Source of the DNA: Pterois miles
Taxonomy: Eukaryota > Chordata > Actinopteri > Perciformes > Scorpaenidae
Reading direction: 5' to 3'
Length of the DNA: 64,000 bases
NCBI GenBank assembly: GCA_947000775.1
Contig: CAMQGK010000299.1
Coordinates: 14,136,001-14,200,000 of the forward strand
Shown: positions 1 through 11,262 of the stretch, piece after piece
How the letters are laid out: the number at the start of each line of letters is the position of its first letter
How positions within the stretch are numbered: position 1 is the stretch's first letter
Made by a program: the position numbers and the translations under genes
The notes under the pieces: generated by a model
What the model was told of the DNA's origin: nothing
Databases searched by the model: none
Seen by the model: the letters and a program-made list of their open reading frames with translations, nothing else

Positions 1-202
1 CATGTATATATGTATATAGTGTACATAATCATCCGGTCCATATACGGTATATCCATTCAGTATGTATTTCTTTGCACTGTTTGTATTGTTTACACTTCAA
101 GAACACTTGACTTGTATATAGAAATGTTTATTTATTTTATTTTTATCTATTTATTTCCTTGCTTATTTTATTGTTGGTCTTTTGTGCTTTATATATTTAT
201 TT

Positions 203-887
203 TAGGGCTGTCAGTTGATTAAAATATTTAATTGTGATTAATCACGACTCCATGATTAATCAGGATTAATGGAAAATGTGTTGAAAATTAACCTTAAAGG
301 GAGATTTGTCAAGTATTTAATACTATTATCAACATGGGAGTGGGCAAATATGCTGCGTCATGCTAATGTATGTATATATTTATTATTTATTGTAAATCAA
401 TTAACAACACAAAACAATGACAAATATAGTCCAGAAACCCTCACAGGTACTGCATTTAACATCAATAATGTGCTCAAATCATAACATGGCAAACTGCAGC
501 CCAACAGGTAACAGCAGCTGTCAGTGTGTCAGTGTGTTGACTTGACTATGACTTGATCCAAACTGCATGTGATTATCATAAAGTGAGCATGTCTGTAAAG
601 GGGAGACTCATGGGTACCCATAAAACCCATTTACATTCACATATCTTAAGGTCTGAGGTTAAGGGACCCCTTTAAAAACGGCCATGACGGGTTTTTCTCG
701 CCAAAATTTAACACTAGTTCAGAGCGTTTTTTAACCTCCATCCTGGCAAGCTAGTATGGTTGGTACCAATGGATTTCTTAGGTTTTCTAGTTTCATATGA
801 CACCATCTTACTTTTAAAACCTCTAAAAGATTGATTGCATTAATGTGTTAAAGAAATTAGCAGTGTCAAAAAAGTTTGACAGCTCTA
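203..887 (+). mobile_element. Family A hAT-like MITE, copy A1
   Basis: Starts with TAGGGCTGTCAGTTGATTAA and ends with TTTGACAGCTCTA, the inverted terminus. The body carries the family A landmarks in order: an AATTAATC-rich 5' end, AAAGGGAGATTTGTCAAG, GTCCAGAAACCCTCACAGGT, GTCAGTGTGCTGACTTGA-like text, GGTACCCATAAAACCCATTT, and GGTCTGAGGTTAAGGG. ATATTTAT occurs at 193-200 and again at 888-895, an 8-bp direct repeat offset by two T's at the left; in such AT-rich DNA this is only supportive. The copy ends about 104 bp before the first visible fbxw10 exon, so it sits in the intron upstream. It has no coding capacity. Confidence 0.8.
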
Positions 888-991
888 ATATTTATGTAAG
901 TGATTTAATGAAAATGATGTTTTCTCAATGGCATTTTTTTGCATTGTTTATGTTGCTTCTTACCCTATGATTACCTTATGCTCCTTTTCAG

Positions 992-3900
992 TGGGTAGTG
1001 CCAGTCAGCATAACCAGGACAGTGATGAAGACTCAGAGGATCCTGCTCTCATGGTGGTGCCCGGATCCTCAAAGTCCTTGTCCGGAGTCAGCCGGTACAA
1101 AGACTTCATAGGCTGCCTACCGGCTGATCTGTCAAAGAGGATATTAGGTTAGTTCAGTTCAACTCGTACAGCAGGTCACACTAATGAAATGAAATGCAAT
1201 ACGTGTTATCGTCAACAGAAACATGCAGTGTTCGCATGCTGTCATTTCAACTGGTTTTAATGTTTCCTGGTATTTTATTTCTATGCAACATAAAACGTGT
1301 TGCAAATTAATTTGATAATGTGCAAATTCTTTAGCACTTCGGCCATATTAACTTCTTAACTTACAGATCCTATCTCGACTGTTTGGTAACTATGGTGGGT
1401 TCGGACCTGATTTAGGAAAAAAAGCCATTACAGATGAACAGTTCCTAAGTAGAGATGCTAATTTTGAAAAAAAATTCTTCACCGATAACCGACCCTAGTA
1501 AACCGATTATTAACCGTTAACCAACATTTGTGCCTTACATGCATCAGTGCGCCAGCTACAGTATATGAGCACAACAAACTGAGTCAACAGTTCACCGACA
1601 GAAGAATTACTGTAGCAGCCATGGTGCTGTGTTCACTGTCTCCAGTTCACCATCCAGGAGCATCAGCAGCCATGGTTCTGCATGTAGTGTCGTGGACATG
1701 CAGCCACATTCCCAGTAAAAGTCTCTAAATCACTGCACATTTAGTTTAGTTTAGCAGGTTGTCAGCTGTGTCTGCCCGGATTAACGATAGCGATTACCTG
1801 ACAAACACTGTTTGTTTGTGCTACGTTAGCAGCTGCTAGCTGCTAGTGCTGCCGGTGGCTTCATTCCACTGTAGCATAACATCAGCGAGTTTCCGACAGA
1901 CTGTGTGTAATGGTGGTGAGTGTGGGTTTGTTAGTGGCGTTATAGCTGTGAACGTAGCTGTAGCAGGCAGTGTGTGTACAGTTTATTTGTCGGTGAATAA
2001 ATACTACGAGGCTACAAGCTACAACTCCTCAGCTGGAAGTCCCAAGCCAACTTCCTGTATCTGCGCCAGATCTCTCTCACGGTGGACCAGCTTTTCTGCT
2101 CAAAGTGACGAGTCGCTCCTCTGTTTGTAAATTAATTATTAGTATTTCTTTTAACCATTTACCGCTATCGGTTAAATGATTGTCGGTTATCAGTTAAATG
2201 GGTAACATCCCTAGTGTCTTCTCTCAGGTCTGTTAGATGAGAACACTTTGAGACGCTGCCAGAAGGTGTGTCGACGCTGGCAGCATCTTGCACAGGAAAC
2301 CTTGGAGGAAATCAAGTTCAGAAGACGTTTTCAGGATCAAATTACCGCAATGATGAAGGTGGAGCATTTCTATGTTTACACAAATAATAATATGAATAAT
2401 TAATCGTGCATGAAGGATTTGCGTATTTAATGTTTGCAAAGTTGTAGTTTTTGAGGATGAAATCAAAACAATAGGTGTTGCACATTTTTTTAATTTAAAA
2501 TAAGAATGACATGTTTTTTTTTCCTGCTCTAGAGGTATGAAAGTATTAACATAGTCAGTCCTACTTACGCCAACATCATTGAGGTCCCCGTCCCCGTCAA
2601 GGATGATGAGAAAGTGGACATTCATCCCAGTGTCCAAAAGGTCAACTAATCCACACCCTAGCTCTATTAATGTTTGTTCCAGAAATTGACTGTCAATATC
2701 TGAATTATCTTTTTCTTTATTTTCTTTATTTTACAGGTCAAGGCATTTGATGCTGCTTACACCAAAATCAAAACCAAGATGGTGCAAATGGAAGAGCGAA
2801 ATGTTTATTGTGGTGCATATTTTACTACGTTGCTGCTGGACAAGTCAGTGTGTTTAATTTCCCTTTTTTAAAAACTAAATCCTGCAGATTGGATTAAAAC
2901 ATGACTGATGTGATTAGTTTGGGTTCGACAGAGAGGACACACGTCGGGTGGTGGACTACAGAGGAGGACCGCTTATGGCGATCGTCTCCAAAGACTGGAC
3001 GGTGCGTCTGCTTTACGTGGCGTCAGAAACTAAAGTGGCGTCTGTGATGAAGGGCCACGTTGGCATCAGGACTGTGCTGCTATGTGACGACAGACACCTG
3101 CTGATAACCGGCAGCTGTGACACCATTATCAGGTGAGGAGGAGCTACTGATAAAGATACCGTCCTCCTTTTGACCAGTGTAGATTTGATAGGGTGGGGTT
3201 TACTTGTTGTTTGTAGATGTTGGTGTTTGAAGACAGGCAGGTGTGTGATGATGCTGTCTGGCCACCGTGGCACCGTCAACTGTCTGGACGTCCATGCTGA
3301 TAGACTTGTCTCAGGAGCTAAAGACTGCATTGTAAAAGGTAAGCAGCCTTTGAATTATGCATATCATTGATCAGACAAAGGATTTCACCTTCAGAAGTCA
3401 TAGTTCATAAAAACTTAACCACTTGAATGGCTACTATGTAGTACACACAACTTCCCATGTTGTAAACATGAGCTCACGAGTTTCATTTAAAGAACACCAC
3501 TGCTAAGCAACAGTAATATTAAGGTCACTGTCGGCATCTAGAAGCCACAGAGGCTAACAGTTTAGCAAGCTAGCAAGTGGGTAACATAATGAAGGAAATG
3601 AAAAGACACAATGACAGAGAAGAAAGATGAGGCAGTTGGAAATATCAACGGGTGCATTCATATGGACTCTTCTTGTGAGCACTGTAAACATGACCTCATT
3701 TTGAGTCAATATTTTTTAAATTAAATCATACAGAAGCCGCTGTTTTGGTCACGAGGTTGGCACGGATTACTACTCACTTGGGCCCATATGAACGACCCCT
3801 CATGTCATGTTCACGACCTTTTAAGTGGAAAGTTTCTAAAAGGTCCAAGTTCACAAATTGTGACGTTGGAGCCCATGGAAGTTCAGTTCTCCTCTGTTAT

Positions 3901-4739
3901 TATGCCTTTGTATTTCCTGCATTTTGTTACCTACTTGCTAGCTTGCTAAACTGTTAGCCTCTGTGGCTTCTAGACTCGGACAGTAACGTTAATATTGCTG
4001 CTTGATTGTTGCTTAGTAGCGGTGCTCTCTACGACTTAATTACTTGAACGCAACGCATGTGGTGTTCACGACTTCCCATGTCCTGAACACAAGTTCAAGG
4101 GCTCCATTTGAAGGCACCAATACTGTTAAATCACTCAAACGTGTTGAACAATAGAAGACATATTGAGCATGTAGTGCGTAATCTGTGATTTATGACAAAG
4201 CCCTATTCTTTTTTTAACTAATATGTTCAAGTGAGCTAAACTTATCTACCACACTGCTGCCAGTGTGGAGTCTAAACACAGGGAAGCAGTTTGAGGATTT
4301 TCATTTCAAACACCCGAGTCCTGTCCAATGTGTGAAGATCAACACGACAACGGTGTACAGCAGCTGTGATCGAGGCCTCATCAAAGTATGGGATATGGAG
4401 AATGCATCGCTGGTCAGGGTGAGAATATTTGTGAAGAACAAAATGACAAACCATATCCACAATTATAATAATATCTTTGCGTTTGTTGATTTTTTTGTTT
4501 AATGTCCTACTTTCCTGCAGGTGATTGATGCACATAGGAGCTCAGTGAAGTGCCTGTTTGTCGACGAATGGCACTTTTTATCCGGGGACTGTAACGGTCA
4601 GCTCAAGGCCTGGAGCATTAACTGTGATGCTAAAGAGTGTCTCATGACCTTCAACCACCCAAAGTAAGCAAGAAACCATCGGAGCTGATATATACGATGG
4701 CGTATTAGGGCAGTTGTAGGTAAAAAAAAAAAAAAAAAA

Positions 4740-4828
<89 letters not shown>

Positions 4829-7444
4829 ATTGTTGTATGTTGTTTTCTTCTGAACAGGCCCAGTTCACATCAGTGTCTCTCCAAAGTCCAGATGCTTTTG
4901 AAATGTTGTTTCTGGGCTAAAATCATGATTATTTACTGATTGCTAAATCCAATTTCAAAGTATAATTTGATTAGGTGGCAGCATTTCTGGTGTGATGAGG
5001 CAAAGAGAAGCAACGTGGTTCCTTTACAAAAACTCCCCACTATTTTTTTTTTCTTGTAAAATTGTGACTTTATAATCTCAAAAATACGCTGTTGTAAATA
5101 TGTCCAGAAAGTTACCTCAACATTTTCATTTTATCTCTACAGGACTACAATGTCGTCAGTATATTTTTGTCAGTGTATGTTTTGTCAACTTAGTTGCCTG
5201 TTCCTGACAGTGTTGGCATTTGTAAAATCTGTGCTGTATCTAATACCAGTTATAATGGCCCTAAATGTTGAACTGACTGCTGACTTTTCTGCAGGGAGGT
5301 AAAATCTCTGACTCTCGTCTACCTCCGTGTCGTTTCTGGCTGTGCGGATGGAAAGATTCGCATATTTAATTTCCTCACCGGAGACTGTTTGAGAGAAATC
5401 ACAGCAGAGGCTGAAACAAGCCGAATACTGTCCCTGCACTTCCATGAAAACTGGTGAGCTGGATGCACTCTCATGAAAGCACGTTTATTAGAGCTGTCGA
5501 TCACATGACTCCATAATTAATCACGATTAAATGCAAATTAATCACACATTTTTTTATCTGCTGAAAATGAAACCTTAAAGGGAGATTTGTCAAGTATTTA
5601 ATACTGTTATCAACATGGGAGTGGGCAAATATGCTGCTTTATGAAAATATATGTATACATTTATTATTGTAAAGCAATTTGAAACACAAAACAAAGACAA
5701 ATATTGTCCAGAAACCCTCACTGGTACTGCATTTAGCATAAAAATATGCTCAAATCATAACTTGGCAAACTTAAGTCCAACAGACAACAACAACTGTCAG
5801 TGTGTCAGTGTGCTGACTTGACTATGACTTGACCCAAACTGCATGTCATTATCAGAAAGTGGGCATGTCTGTAAAGGGGAGACTCGTGGGTACCCACAGA
5901 ACCCATTTACATTCACATATCTTAAGGTCAGAGGTCAAGGGACACCATGGCAGTTTTTCCTAAAAATTTAATGCAAGTTTGAGTTTCCTTAGTGGCATGA
6001 AAAGTAATTTTCGTTATTATCATGTTAACTTTGACAGCCCTACTGTTTATTTCATATTATTGCAATGTTTTTTATTCATGTCTTTTCATATTTTCTCTCT
6101 ACCTCCTCCTTCAGTATATTGGTGAACGCGACATCCAGTGTGAAGCTCTACCAGTTTGCCAAAGTGTTCTGGGACTACACAGATTCAACAGAAGGCGACC
6201 AGGGAGACGCGGTGGCTCAGGACGGTTTGGTTTCTGAGGAATCTGCAGCTTCGCTCAGAAAGCTTTCCTCCACCTCCGTCGGGGCCAATCACAGCCAAAA
6301 GATACACAACTGTAACAAGAAGAAACCAAAGACAGCTGAGCAGCTCTGCCACACCTGCTTCCCGCCTACCCACACGAAATGTCGAGTACAAGGTAAGCAT
6401 TCGGGCTGGGGAAAGACGACCTGCACCTCCTGTACCTCACATGTTAAATCCAAAGTGACACTACACATACAGTAAAGTAGGGAAACACTCCGGGTTTCAC
6501 ACATTGTCAGGAAAAGCAGAGCTAGACAATATGGCTACAGCTGCATGCTAACTCTGTCATAGACAGGAAACATTATCATATTTCATCACTCTCATCTCTG
6601 TGGTCAAATTGGTCGACGCTACTTAAAAATCGCCAAGTATCATGATAGTATCAAATCTGAAGGTAGGTGTATCATCCCAGTCCGACTAAGCATGTGTGTC
6701 AACAATAGTGGAAATATAGTTTCAGATCAGTTGTTGTAAGTCAATCTTTTCTTTCAAGAGCGCTGTGAGACGGCTGAGGAGACAGTGATGCTGAGTGAGA
6801 AGGCAACGAGTGAACGGATGAAGAGGAGGGGGCTTCATCATCCCCTGACACGCGACTCCATCCTCCTCAGGGTCAATGCCATCCAGAAGGCGCAGTGCAC
6901 GGATGAAGTCAGCATCAACACGGAGAGTAACTCCAGGCTGAGAGATTCCTGGGGCCCTCACACGTCTCAGGATGACCTGAAACAGAGCCCGCAGACTCAG
7001 ACGTGTCACCCACACGGTGGTCACCCCAGGAGGGCCAAGACCTGTGTTCCCATTTTAAAGAGAGCCGTCAGTCAAAATATGACAACCCAAGGAAGAGACG
7101 TGTCCACTGCCTGTGACGCCATGAGGAGAGAGCATCCATGTTTATTTTCTAAACAAGCACAGCCTCGCAGTGTTGACACACACAGGGCAACCAAGAGAGT
7201 GAGTGGACTCCCTACAAGCACCACAGAGGGGCCACAAGCTCCAGAGAACATGCTCATGAGATCGCTACCTAATCCAGAACGCTCCATGAAAGCTAGCACC
7301 AGCTTGCCCAGGATCGGCCCTGTGGCTCCAATCAGAGAGCAGGCAGGACTCACAGTGACCCAGCTGGAAGACTGTCAGGACAAGAAGGATCTCGTGAAGC
7401 AAGAACTGTCCAAGAGGAATAAGAAGCAGGAGAAAACACTGTGA
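992..7444 (+). CDS. fbxw10: F-box and WD40 repeat protein, FBXW10-like (3' part, 11 exons)
   Basis: Exons by splice sites and frame: 992-1147, 2228-2358, 2533-2640, 2737-2843, 2932-3132, 3217-3338, 4264-4418, 4521-4663, 5295-5453, 6115-6392, 6759-7444. All introns are GT-AG, phases agree at every junction, and together they give 747 codons ending in TGA. The F-box is at residues 35-80 of this part (LPADLSKRILG...VCRRW). WD40 blades span about 175-445, with blade ends IRCWCLK, VKVWSLN, IKVWDME, LKAWSIN and IRIFNFL. The tail (445-747) is basic and low in complexity and holds HPLTRDSILLRVNAIQKAQ at 547-565. F-box proteins of this type act as substrate adaptors of SCF ubiquitin ligases: the F-box binds Skp1 and the propeller binds the target. 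The order F-box, linker, WD40, long tail fits FBXW10/CDRT1 better than FBXW7 or BTRC. The mammalian protein has a few hundred residues before the F-box, so the 5' exons are outside the window. The first exon here is acidic (DSDEDSEDP) and begins with a split codon. The family is recognised from memory; the substrate is unknown. Confidence 0.85.
1450..2213 (+). mobile_element. Family C TIR element, copy C1, in fbxw10 intron 1
   Basis: The left end TAGAGATGCTAA and the right end GGTAACATCCCTA are inverted versions of one terminus. The interior (TTAGTTTAGCAGGTTGTCAG, repeated GCTGCTAGC, CGGTGGACCAGCTTTTCTGC) recurs in inverted orientation at 16299-16838 and 40935-41413. It occupies most of the intron between exons 1147 and 2228 and ends 14 nt before the second exon. 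The 8 bases on either side do not match, so the target duplication is lost or the ends are misplaced. The open frames in it are chance frames. Confidence 0.75.
3443..4080. mobile_element. Foldback element in fbxw10 intron 6
   Basis: The left arm (about 3443-3620) and right arm (about 3891-4080) are inverted copies. TTTAGCAAGCTAGCAAG with AAGCCACAGAGGCTAACAG on the left matches CTTGCTAGCTTGCTAAA and CTGTTAGCCTCTGTGGCTTC on the right. Similarity continues through GACAGTGACCTTAATATT-like text to the arm ends. The arms are roughly 170 bp and the spacer about 270 bp. No transposase frame is visible. It fills the intron between exons 3217-3338 and 4264-4418. No target duplication was resolved. Confidence 0.75.
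4722..4825. repeat. Poly(A) tract followed by (TA)n microsatellite in intron 8
   Basis: About 19 A's (4722-4740) are followed by TGTG and an uninterrupted TA run from 4745 to 4825 (about 40 units). The poly(A)-microsatellite pairing may mark an old retroposon tail. It lies between exons 4521-4663 and 5295-5453. Confidence 0.95.
5489..6042 (+). mobile_element. Family A hAT-like MITE, copy A2, in fbxw10 intron 9
   Basis: Starts TAGAGCTGTCGATCA and ends TTAACTTTGACAGCCCTA. The interior follows the family A order (GGGAGATTTGTCAAGTATTT, CAGAAACCCTCACTGGTACT, GGTACCCACAGAACCCATTT). The flanking 8-mers ACGTTTAT (5481-5488) and CTGTTTAT (6043-6050) agree at six positions, fitting a decayed 8-bp target duplication. 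It ends 72 bp before exon 6115-6392. Confidence 0.8.
6405..6700 (+). mobile_element. Family B fragment filling fbxw10 intron 10
   Basis: The text GACCTGCACCTCCTGTACCT, GGGTTTCACACATTG, GCATGCTAACTCTGTCATAG and CATCTCTGTGGTCAAATTGG matches the family B copies near 13.5, 18.1, 28.9 and 61.3 kb. It ends in ATCATCCCAGTCC, the family B terminus. It starts within about 15 nt of the donor at 6393, so nearly all of the 366-nt intron is transposon. The 5' part of the element is missing. Confidence 0.75.
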
Positions 7445-7541
7445 AGAAAGTCACATTTATTCTAGTCTCTGATATAATGTGTCAGCAGAACTCTGTCTCC
7501 ACTGCATAGTGCACATCTTTGTTAGTCCAAAGCAACATATT

Positions 7542-7547
7542 AATAAA
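7542..7547 (+). promoter_or_regulatory. poly(A) signal of the fbxw10-like gene
   Basis: A canonical AATAAA lies about 98 nt after the stop codon at 7442-7444. A 3' UTR of only about 115-125 nt is implied. No other AATAAA lies between the stop codon and this one. Confidence 0.65.
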
Positions 7548-7800
7548 TGTGATGTTCATTAAAACTCCACTAGGGGACAGTATTGTATCATCAGATTGTG
7601 GCTGGATGAAGGACCAGGGATTATTATATTCAGTAGTAGTTTTCCAGTGTGTTTTAGATTCATTTGTAGTTTGATTATCAGTGGTAAATTTGTATTTTTT
7701 ACATTTATTTTGCTTTTTTTGTCATACATATATTCACTAAATGTTAATGTAGGGAGGGAGAAGCACACAGTTAATTCAGTTTTTATACAGCATCTTTTAC
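7548..7800. other. Short 3' flank of fbxw10, no feature
   Basis: AT-rich sequence after the poly(A) signal. Overlapping open frames on both strands have no splice support or recognisable protein. Nothing identified. Confidence 0.6.
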
Positions 7801-8510
7801 TAAGGCTGCCAGTCAATTAAAATAAATGCTAATTGTCATTGTATTTTACATGGTTGGAAAGCCTGTTTATTTACCTTCACAATGATGTCCAACTTGTAAG
7901 GATCATGTATTTGTGGGATGAGCAGCACAGGTAATTATGTGGGTAGCGCCTGAGTGATATTTGCCAACATTTTCTGCCAGTGCTCAACAGTGTCTTCTCC
8001 TGTTGGAGCTGACTCTTGTTTTGAGTTTCAGGTGCTGCCAATCAGTCACCACAAGACCACAGGATCACAAAGTGATACGTTTTATTCTGAAAAGTCAAAA
8101 CCAACATGGCTCAGTTCAAAATTTTGCTTCAACACAAAACTCCTCATCTCTTCTGACATGATGCAAAACAAGAGTCAGCACCAACAGGCAAATTTCACTC
8201 AGGCGCTCCCCACATAATCAGCCGTGCTGCTCATCCTACAAATGCATGATCCTTACAAGTTGGACATCACTGTGAAGGTAAACAGGCTTTCCAACCATTT
8301 AAAATACAATGACAGCATTGTAACAACAGAGAAATAATCCACCAAACAAATATTTCCAAACTTTTTCTCTGAGTTTATTTAATCACGATTAATTGCAAAT
8401 TAAACACCCATTTTTTATCTGTTCAAAATGTACCTTAAAGGGAGATTTATCTGCTATTTAATACATGGGAGTGGACCAATATTCTTGCATTCAAATATGC
8501 TCACATTTTT
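7801..8510 (+). mobile_element. Broken family A copy (A3) interrupted by a foldback element
   Basis: TAAGGCTGCCAGTCAATTAA at 7801 is a family A 5' end. The same element resumes at about 8380 with AATCACGATTAATTGCAAAT and CCTTAAAGGGAGATTTATC, then decays by about 8510. The gap between the two parts is filled by the inverted-repeat element at 7834-8314, so that element inserted into A3. Confidence 0.65.
7834..8314. mobile_element. Foldback / long-TIR element nested in family A copy
   Basis: The left arm runs from 7834 (TGTCATTGTATTTTACATGG) to about 8030 and the right arm from about 8150 to 8314, in inverted orientation. Shared stretches include GGTTGGAAAGCCTGTTTA, CAACTTGTAAGGATCATG-like text, GGATGAGCAGCAC, GCGCCTGAGTGA and GCTGACTCTTGTTTTG. 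The left arm has an extra segment of about 33 bp. Arms of about 165-195 bp face a spacer of about 120 bp. No transposase is encoded. Confidence 0.8.
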
Positions 8511-8602
8511 TTTTTTTATCTCTTTTGAATTTGATTTTTTTCCTGGCAGTAATCATTCTGTTTCTGTGATTAACTGATGTATTCTCTGTCATTTTGGTCT
8601 GA

Positions 8603-8755
8603 GCTGACTAAGATTTCTTTAATTCCAAGAAATTTATCAGCACATCTCTGGTAAAAACATTTAAAGTGCTGCTTTTGTGTGATTCTTTGTGGAGAAACTG
8701 AGTTTTCTGTCAATTCATTTGACAAAGAATTTCTTTGGTTGACAAATCATGGTAG
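8603..8755 (-). repeat. Fragment related to the MITE at 40.55-40.82 kb
   Basis: ACTAAGATTTCTTTA, CAGCACATCTCTGGTAAA, GTGCTGCTTTTGTGTGATTC-like and TTTGTGGAGAAACTGAG match the reverse complement of 40620-40800. No termini were found. Confidence 0.55.
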
Positions 8756-10190
8756 GTTTTTTCCTTTTGCGGTAAGTCAAACAAGAAGAGTGAAGTCACC
8801 AGAGTGAGAAGAGTTTGTCCCGTCCAGAGAGACCTTTCACCCTGCCACCTGCCCTCTAGCCTCGCTGCCTCGAGGGCATCATTAGGGGCGAGGAGGTTGA
8901 AGATCAGGGAGAAGGTCCTCTGCTTTGACAGCAGCAGCACAACAGCTGGGCACCCGCGAATAACAAAGGGTTATGAGGAGAACCGACTGGCTAAGACGTC
9001 CCACTTTGGAGAATCTCTTCTTTCAGGAACGTTCTGCTGCTAATTAATTTGGTCTGGGGATAATGGTGTCTCCCCCTTTTTCCTCCCGTGGCAGTGTGAC
9101 GTAGGCACACAATACAAACCCCTCCTGCCACCCTGAGCTCGGCTTAGCTCCATCATGCAGCACAGCTCCCCCATTGTTTCATCAGGTATGGAGTCTCTTG
9201 TCCAGGAGCGGCAGAGCCGCGGGGGGTATAATGAGCGTAAAATCAAAGCAAAGTTAGAAAAGGGAAAGTCTTCATGGAGGAATGCTCTTAGACCTTCTGC
9301 TCCCTAGAGCAGGCCCAAGGGTTGATCAGGCAGAGGAGGGTACAGGTTCACTTATGCATGAGGAGAAGCTTGAAAGAAATGACAGTTAACCCTCTCCATG
9401 AAAGAAGGTTTTAAGGGTTGGAGGCGACAAAAGACAATTCAGTACGACCCAGCTGACCTTTGCTCTACATCCATCTCCATCTCCAAAGGCACATATTTGC
9501 ATCATAGTTCATTTGTCAAATTAATTTTACAATTTTTGTCATGCTGTGTCAGCAGCAGGTTTGAACTCGATTTCTTTCCAGACCAGGTCAGTCCAGGCCA
9601 GTCGTGGTATAGTAATGTGATTAACCAAACCATGATCTGCATTTCTTTTTTTGCATTTGCATGTCACTCAGACGGGTGGCTGACTTTGCCCCGGAGCTGT
9701 CCACATATCACACCGTTGCCAGGTTTAACGAGAGCGGCATCAGACGCAAAAGCTCAATGAATATGCCAATCACGCCATTCTCACGGGGTACTGACTCAGT
9801 GACTAAATCTCTCCGTAGAGAGGCGAAGCCCCGCCCCTTCCAGTGGACCCCATGGGACCTTATTTTGTTAAATATGACCGGTAGCGATGAGACAAGTAAT
9901 TGTTTGATGCTGTTTGAATTGCACCATGAATCACACATGTGATATTTGTCAATTTAAAAGAAAATTTTTCAAGTCAAGAAAGTCTCACTTTGTTTTATGT
10001 GAAACCGCTTAATGAACTACATCACTCACGTCGCACAATATACGTCACCAACACTAGCTAGCTAGCTAACTTAGCGATGTTTCACGCACAAATGTAATGT
10101 TATCTTTCTTGATGTGTTTTATCCAGCGACTCCTGGTATTTTCATCAGCCAGGAAGCGAAAGAACGAGCGAGACCGGTTGCTTGTACAAA
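8756..10190. other. Non-coding stretch, nothing identified
   Basis: Mixed-composition single-copy-looking DNA. Several frames of 70-120 codons open on both strands, but none has paired splice sites or a recognisable domain. Confidence 0.5.
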
Positions 10191-10191
10191 A

Positions 10192-10955
10192 TAAGGATGC
10201 ATGATTCGACTTTTTCAGTTCTGAGAGCGATAGCTGGGCTTTAGGTATCAGCTGATACTGAGTACCAATTCGATACTAGTGTTTAATCAATAAGCTGTAT
10301 GTCTCGCTGTGTGGAAGTGACTGGGATCATTGTGTGGAAGGCAGGTAGGGATTCACAGAGCAAACTTTGGATTGGTTTTCACTTGACACTGATCTCCTGT
10401 GAGCACAAATCCCTTCTCTTCCAGTTTATCTTGAATGACTTTATAAACATCACCGTTTTTGTGGGCTTCATTTGATGGATACACTGATACTGGATTGGAT
10501 ATCAGTGACAACAGGGCCAATCTATTAAATTCAATTCTATGTGTACTGTATATACTATACCAAATACTTTATATACTGAAATTTTTATTAAATTCCTGTT
10601 TAAGTTTGGACCAATTTGTTACTGCATTTAAAATATTTACTGTTGAATTGTAATCCCTGTTAATTCTGATGATTTGTTACCAAGTTGTTGGTGCATTATT
10701 ATTTTAATAAGAAATAACAATTAAATAATCATACATGTATGTATTTATTTGTTACATTTTGTTTTATAAAGTTAGAGAAGCAATGTTGAAGTCAAGCCTG
10801 ACGTTGCCTTACACATAAAAGAATGATCCCAGTCACTTCCATTCAGTGAGGCACACAGCTTATTGGTAGCGGATCGGTACTCGGTACTGATACCCAAAGC
10901 CCAGGTATCACCATCGGTATCTGGAGTGAAAAAGTTGGATAGGTGCATCCCTAAA
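10192..10955. mobile_element. TIR element with about 140-bp inverted ends
   Basis: The left end (AGGATGCATGATTCGACTTT to about 10337) is the inverted counterpart of about 10808-10955, which ends AGTTGGATAGGTGCATCCCT. The arms share GGGCTTTAGGTATCAG-like text, GTACCAATTCGATACT-like text, and the AAGTGACTGGGATCATT end. The interior (10459-10785) is AT-rich. Its terminus resembles the widespread fish AGGGATGCACC type. No coding sequence. Confidence 0.7.
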
Positions 10956-10974
10956 GGCAACATCAGGCCTGACT

Positions 10975-11262
10975 TAAACATTCCTTTCCTGACGTTGTAA
11001 AACAAAATGTGACAAATATTGTAGATATGTATATATAAATGTATTTAATTATTATTTATTATTAAAATAATAAATCATACACCAACAACTTGGTAAAAAA
11101 AATCTTCAAAATCAAGAGGAATTACAGTTCAAGTGGAAACCGTTTTAATGCAGCAACAAATTGGTATAATAATAAGATAATAAAATAAAAATGCACCAAT
11201 ATCTGATCCAGCTATTTGAGTCAGTATTGGGCCAATATCCAGTCTAGTATCGGAGCATCCTC
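10975..11262 (-). repeat. Inverted duplicate of the interior of the 10.2-10.95 kb element
   Basis: The reverse complement of this segment matches 10459-10785: ACCAAGTTGTTGGTG, TTACATTTTGTTTTA-like, ACCAATTTGTTGCTGCATT, and GATACTGGATTGGAT-like text. It lies directly beyond the element's right arm, so a second, inverted and truncated copy abuts the first. Confidence 0.65.

Noticed and set aside
1..202. N-terminal exons of the fbxw10-like gene
   Set aside because: The 70-codon frame here is hydrophobic and AT-rich and does not resemble the protein's N-terminal part. No matching donor found.
203..887. Family A read as a TA-duplicating (mariner-like) element
   Set aside because: TA at both ends is part of the terminus. 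The 8-bp flanks of the copy at 44995-45837 fit hAT better.
4742..4939. Frame encoding a long Tyr-Ile repeat
   Set aside because: It is the translation of the (TA)n microsatellite inside an intron.
6022..6475. Three overlapping frames in different phases
   Set aside because: Only the phase continuing from exon 5295-5453 encodes the conserved protein, and it stops at the donor at 6392. The others are shadows, and the extension past 6392 is intron.
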